A stretch of 64,000 nt of DNA. It comes from Casuarius casuarius. Its lineage: Eukaryota; Chordata; Aves; Casuariiformes; Casuariidae. The DNA lies in the NCBI GenBank assembly GCA_003342895.1, contig PTFA01000050.1, forward strand, positions 129,681-193,680. Direction: 5' to 3'. The position numbers and the translations under genes are program-made. Under the pieces are notes generated by a model that did not search any database, was not told where the DNA came from, and saw nothing but the letters and a program-made list of their open reading frames with translations. Each line of letters starts with the position of its first letter. Within the stretch, counting starts at the first letter, position 1. This document shows positions 61,121 to 64,000 of this stretch, in pieces.

Positions 61121-64000
61121 GATCAGGAAACCTGTGAGGTTCATTCTGTCTTTATTTATCCTACCCTTGCTTTATTTCTGTGCTGCTTCTACTCAGGAGT
61201 TGTTTTACACAGTTGCCTGTCAAAATAAGAAGATAAAATCATAAGCTCTATCAAAGTAGTTGACATTTTGAAATTTGTATAATGATTTCATGGGAATTAA
61301 TCCTCAATCTCCAAATAAATCCTCCTCAAAATGCTAATATAACTAGAAATCTTATACCGCAGAATGTAAAACAATTCTTAATCTTCCTTTTCTATTTTGC
61401 CATAAATTTATTATATTAGAAGCCTGCCTTGTTGAGAAAAATTATGGCATTATCACCAAATGCAAGAAAAGTACTTTACATAACATTCACATTATAATGA
61501 TTTTTCTGAGACGCCAAATGCTCTATAGTGCACTAAGAAGAAGGTGCATTACTGAGAACTTCTCAAGGACTATACTGTTAGAGATAAAGATGGGTCTTTA
61601 CAGCTTTTGTATCTTCGTTTTCATGAAACTTCTCAAATCATTATGCAACTTCTGGTGAATTCATTCTAGAAAAATCATCTGGGTTGCTTCTGTATTCTGC
61701 CCGTTTGAGAGGTATCACAGACCTTTCAGGGTTACTTTCAGGGTTAAGATATCAAATGCACACTAGGTAACAGTAGAACGTGTGTACCCGGCGTGTGGGA
61801 ATGCTGTGCCAGGGTAGAGGCAGCCGTAACTGGTGAAGTGGCGTGCTGGGTGGCCTAATCGCCCCAAATACGGGGCTTCCCCCCTGCAGGCTTAGCATGT
61901 GCTGCTGTGGCTTGAGTCTAAAAATCAGCGGAGTCACATCGGACAGGGTCAGCTGTCCTGATCCGCACCAGACCTATCTCCAGAACGTTTCAGCACGTCA
62001 GGTGTTTAGGAATAAATGGAACTTCCGATCCTAAAAGTTTGCCTTGCTTTGGAAAGGGGACTTTTCTTAATATCTCAGATGCTTCTGAATGTTCCCCTCC
62101 TTTTTCTATCTGAAGACTTGTTGTGAAAGGATAGAATATTGATACATGCTAAAAGGCATTTAAAAATTTTTTCCAGGGGATTGCATTTATCTCGTTTCCA
62201 TATGATTTGTTGTTCTGGCATATTCAAAACTGTCTCTTCTGATGAGGTCCTTCCTTCTCTTTTTGCATGCAGTAAGAACTTGAAGTATTTATGTGATTTT
62301 GACCAGAGAATATTTATACAGCTCTAGCAAGAGTGTCAGAGGGGGCAGGGGATGTATGACACGCTGCAGTTGTCTTTTAAGCAGATATGGAAGATGACAA
62401 ATCATTAGCAAAATTTTTGCTTTGAAAAAATATAGAAACTAGTTAGCTTGAGGAATGAGGTAGTGGGGGAAGTTCCTATCTTGCAATACCTTGCATCAGG
62501 AGCACACAACACTCCTCAGCCCATCCTTTCTGAAAATGTGAATTCCAGTCCTGCCGCAGTCCTCGTAAGCGTGGAAGTGCTTTGTGCGGTGGATGTATAC
62601 TGTTAGCAAGTGAGAGAGGAGGGAGATTTGCATGCAGCTTTCACATCTGCTACTGAACCCAGCAGCCTGATTAGTATCTGCATTCCTCTCCCCGAATAAA
62701 CAGAGAAGCAAATGGTTCACAGAACCACTGGCACTTCAGCTCCCTGTTCAAAGCCTTCCACCTCCTCTCACTTTGGCCTCTGCAGAGTGAGATTCAATGA
62801 CTGGTAAAGAGACCACAAGTGACACTTATTCACTGCTTCTTTTCCATGGTCACCACAGGACAGGACAGGAAAGCTAACTTGTCTCCTACGGAGCTGAGCA
62901 GCTCTGGGTAGAAAAGCTAGGAAATGATTTTAAGGTGGCTGACCCAATGTGAAGCTTCCTGACCACTGAAGAGAAGCCAGTTTGGCTAGCACATACTCAG
63001 CATATCTCTAATTCACATCACGTGATTCAGGATATGGCATAGAGTTATCACATTTTCCTTCCAGCTGTAGCTACTTTTATATTTGTTTTGCAGCCAACAA
63101 AAGAAAATATATTGGCAATGCGTTGGCAACACAGCTACCAATGCTGTTTTGCTTGATACAAATGTAATGTTGTTGTTTACAAGTACTTGTGATGTTGTTA
63201 TCAGACTGGTGGCAGTACTTTAATAGTTAGTGACTTCATGCAGTTCATCTAAAAAGAATGGGATTATATCCTTTCCCCCCACTCTATCCCTTTCAGAAGC
63301 GGATCCCTTTTCAGATTACTGCTATCTTGGTTTAGGATAGCTTGCCCTCAGTGAGAGGGAGAAGGGAGTTTTGTGCTTCAGTGGAAAAGAGTAGTGTAGT
63401 CACGGCCTTTGTGTTATAGTGAAAAATACCTTGTGAGTCTGGCTGTTGAAAGCATCTCTCTTAATTATAATCTTATGGTAGAAAAGCAGAAGTTAGTAAG
63501 TACCTCAACAGGTATTGTGAAGAGCTCTTTAGTTACTGATGTTTCCAGTGAAAATACTGTTTACTGTGCAAGGTTCCAGTAAAAAGTATGATATACTCAT
63601 GAAGCAACTGTAATTATAGTATTCTGTTCCATCGCTATAGTTTGAGCAGGATAACACATTTAGAGTCTATTCATTAATTTAAAACAGTAATAACTACTTT
63701 GCAGAGATCTGGATCACTGAGGTTTATACATCCGTTAAAGAGATGTAGCTTATCTTGGGGTCACCAACAAGCACTAAGCAAACTAGCTTCTTTAGCAGGT
63801 AAGATGTAATACCCATATACTGTTGAAAGGCAGATTTTGTTCACCTATGTTCAAGAACGAGTCGTTGTACAGTTTTGTCTTGCCACTCGTGTGTTTTTAT
63901 ATCCAGCCAATGTACGGGTGAATTTCTGACAGGTGTCAAAAATCAGCAATAAGCATGGGGACAATAAGGCAGTCAATATTTCTGTCTTCTCTTGACCAAA
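61121..64000. other. Non-coding DNA, no gene seen
   Basis: AT-rich to mixed sequence to the end of the window. Frames up to 74 codons lack recognised domains. No repeat family or RNA gene was recognised. Confidence 0.6.

Overview
The window is non-coding DNA from a vertebrate nuclear genome, most likely a bird and otherwise another sauropsid (crocodilian or turtle). Three things point there. Overall the DNA is AT-rich with a few small, sharply bounded CpG-dense islands. Long open frames are absent, apart from those that GC-rich DNA produces by chance. The recognisable interspersed repeats are old, heavily mutated sauropsid types: a CR1/L3-like LINE body, CR1-related 3' fragments, a composite repeat known from turtles, crocodilians and birds, palindromic non-autonomous DNA elements, and MIR-like fragments. 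I saw no young CR1 with the usual octamer tail. Species and chromosome cannot be read from the sequence, and the repeat names rest on memory of family consensus, not on a search.

Layout. 1-12.6 kb: AT-rich DNA with a 32-bp tandem duplication (2204-2271) and a composite ancient repeat (5586-5985). 12.6-13.0 kb: a stretch holding a Y-M-D-D reverse-transcriptase-like motif, possibly a decayed retroelement. 18.4-19.0 kb: a CpG island with a TATA-like box, followed by a compact AT-balanced segment (19.1-19.6 kb) that looks like a regulatory element. 22.6-29.0 kb: three short blocks bounded by good splice-like signals; the one at 27509-27606 reads most like a real exon. 31.4-33.1 kb: a cluster of CpG islands with a 41-bp block between strong splice-like signals and a MIR-like fragment. 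34.4-36.4 kb: homeodomain-type AT-rich segments and two DNA-element relics. 38.5-38.75 kb: a small CpG patch. 39.3-39.5 kb: a pure AT tract. 41.2-42.3 kb: a decayed CR1/L3-type LINE body on the + strand. 43.0-43.2 kb: a hairpin and a 28-bp tandem duplication. 47.5-47.95 kb: a palindromic-element relic followed by three perfect stem-loops. 49.9-57.8 kb: scattered element relics. 59.3-59.6 kb: a GC-rich, CpG-poor stem-forming block. 60.8-61.1 kb: a second good candidate enhancer.

No complete protein-coding gene can be supported. No tRNA, rRNA, known microRNA or CRISPR array was recognised. The best reading is an intergenic region or a very large intron, with a few candidate regulatory elements and possibly a few exons of a long non-coding RNA or a widely spaced gene. 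I found no convincing new biological system. The items most worth checking are the candidate exon at 27509, the hairpin cluster at 47.8 kb and the GC-rich block at 59.3 kb.
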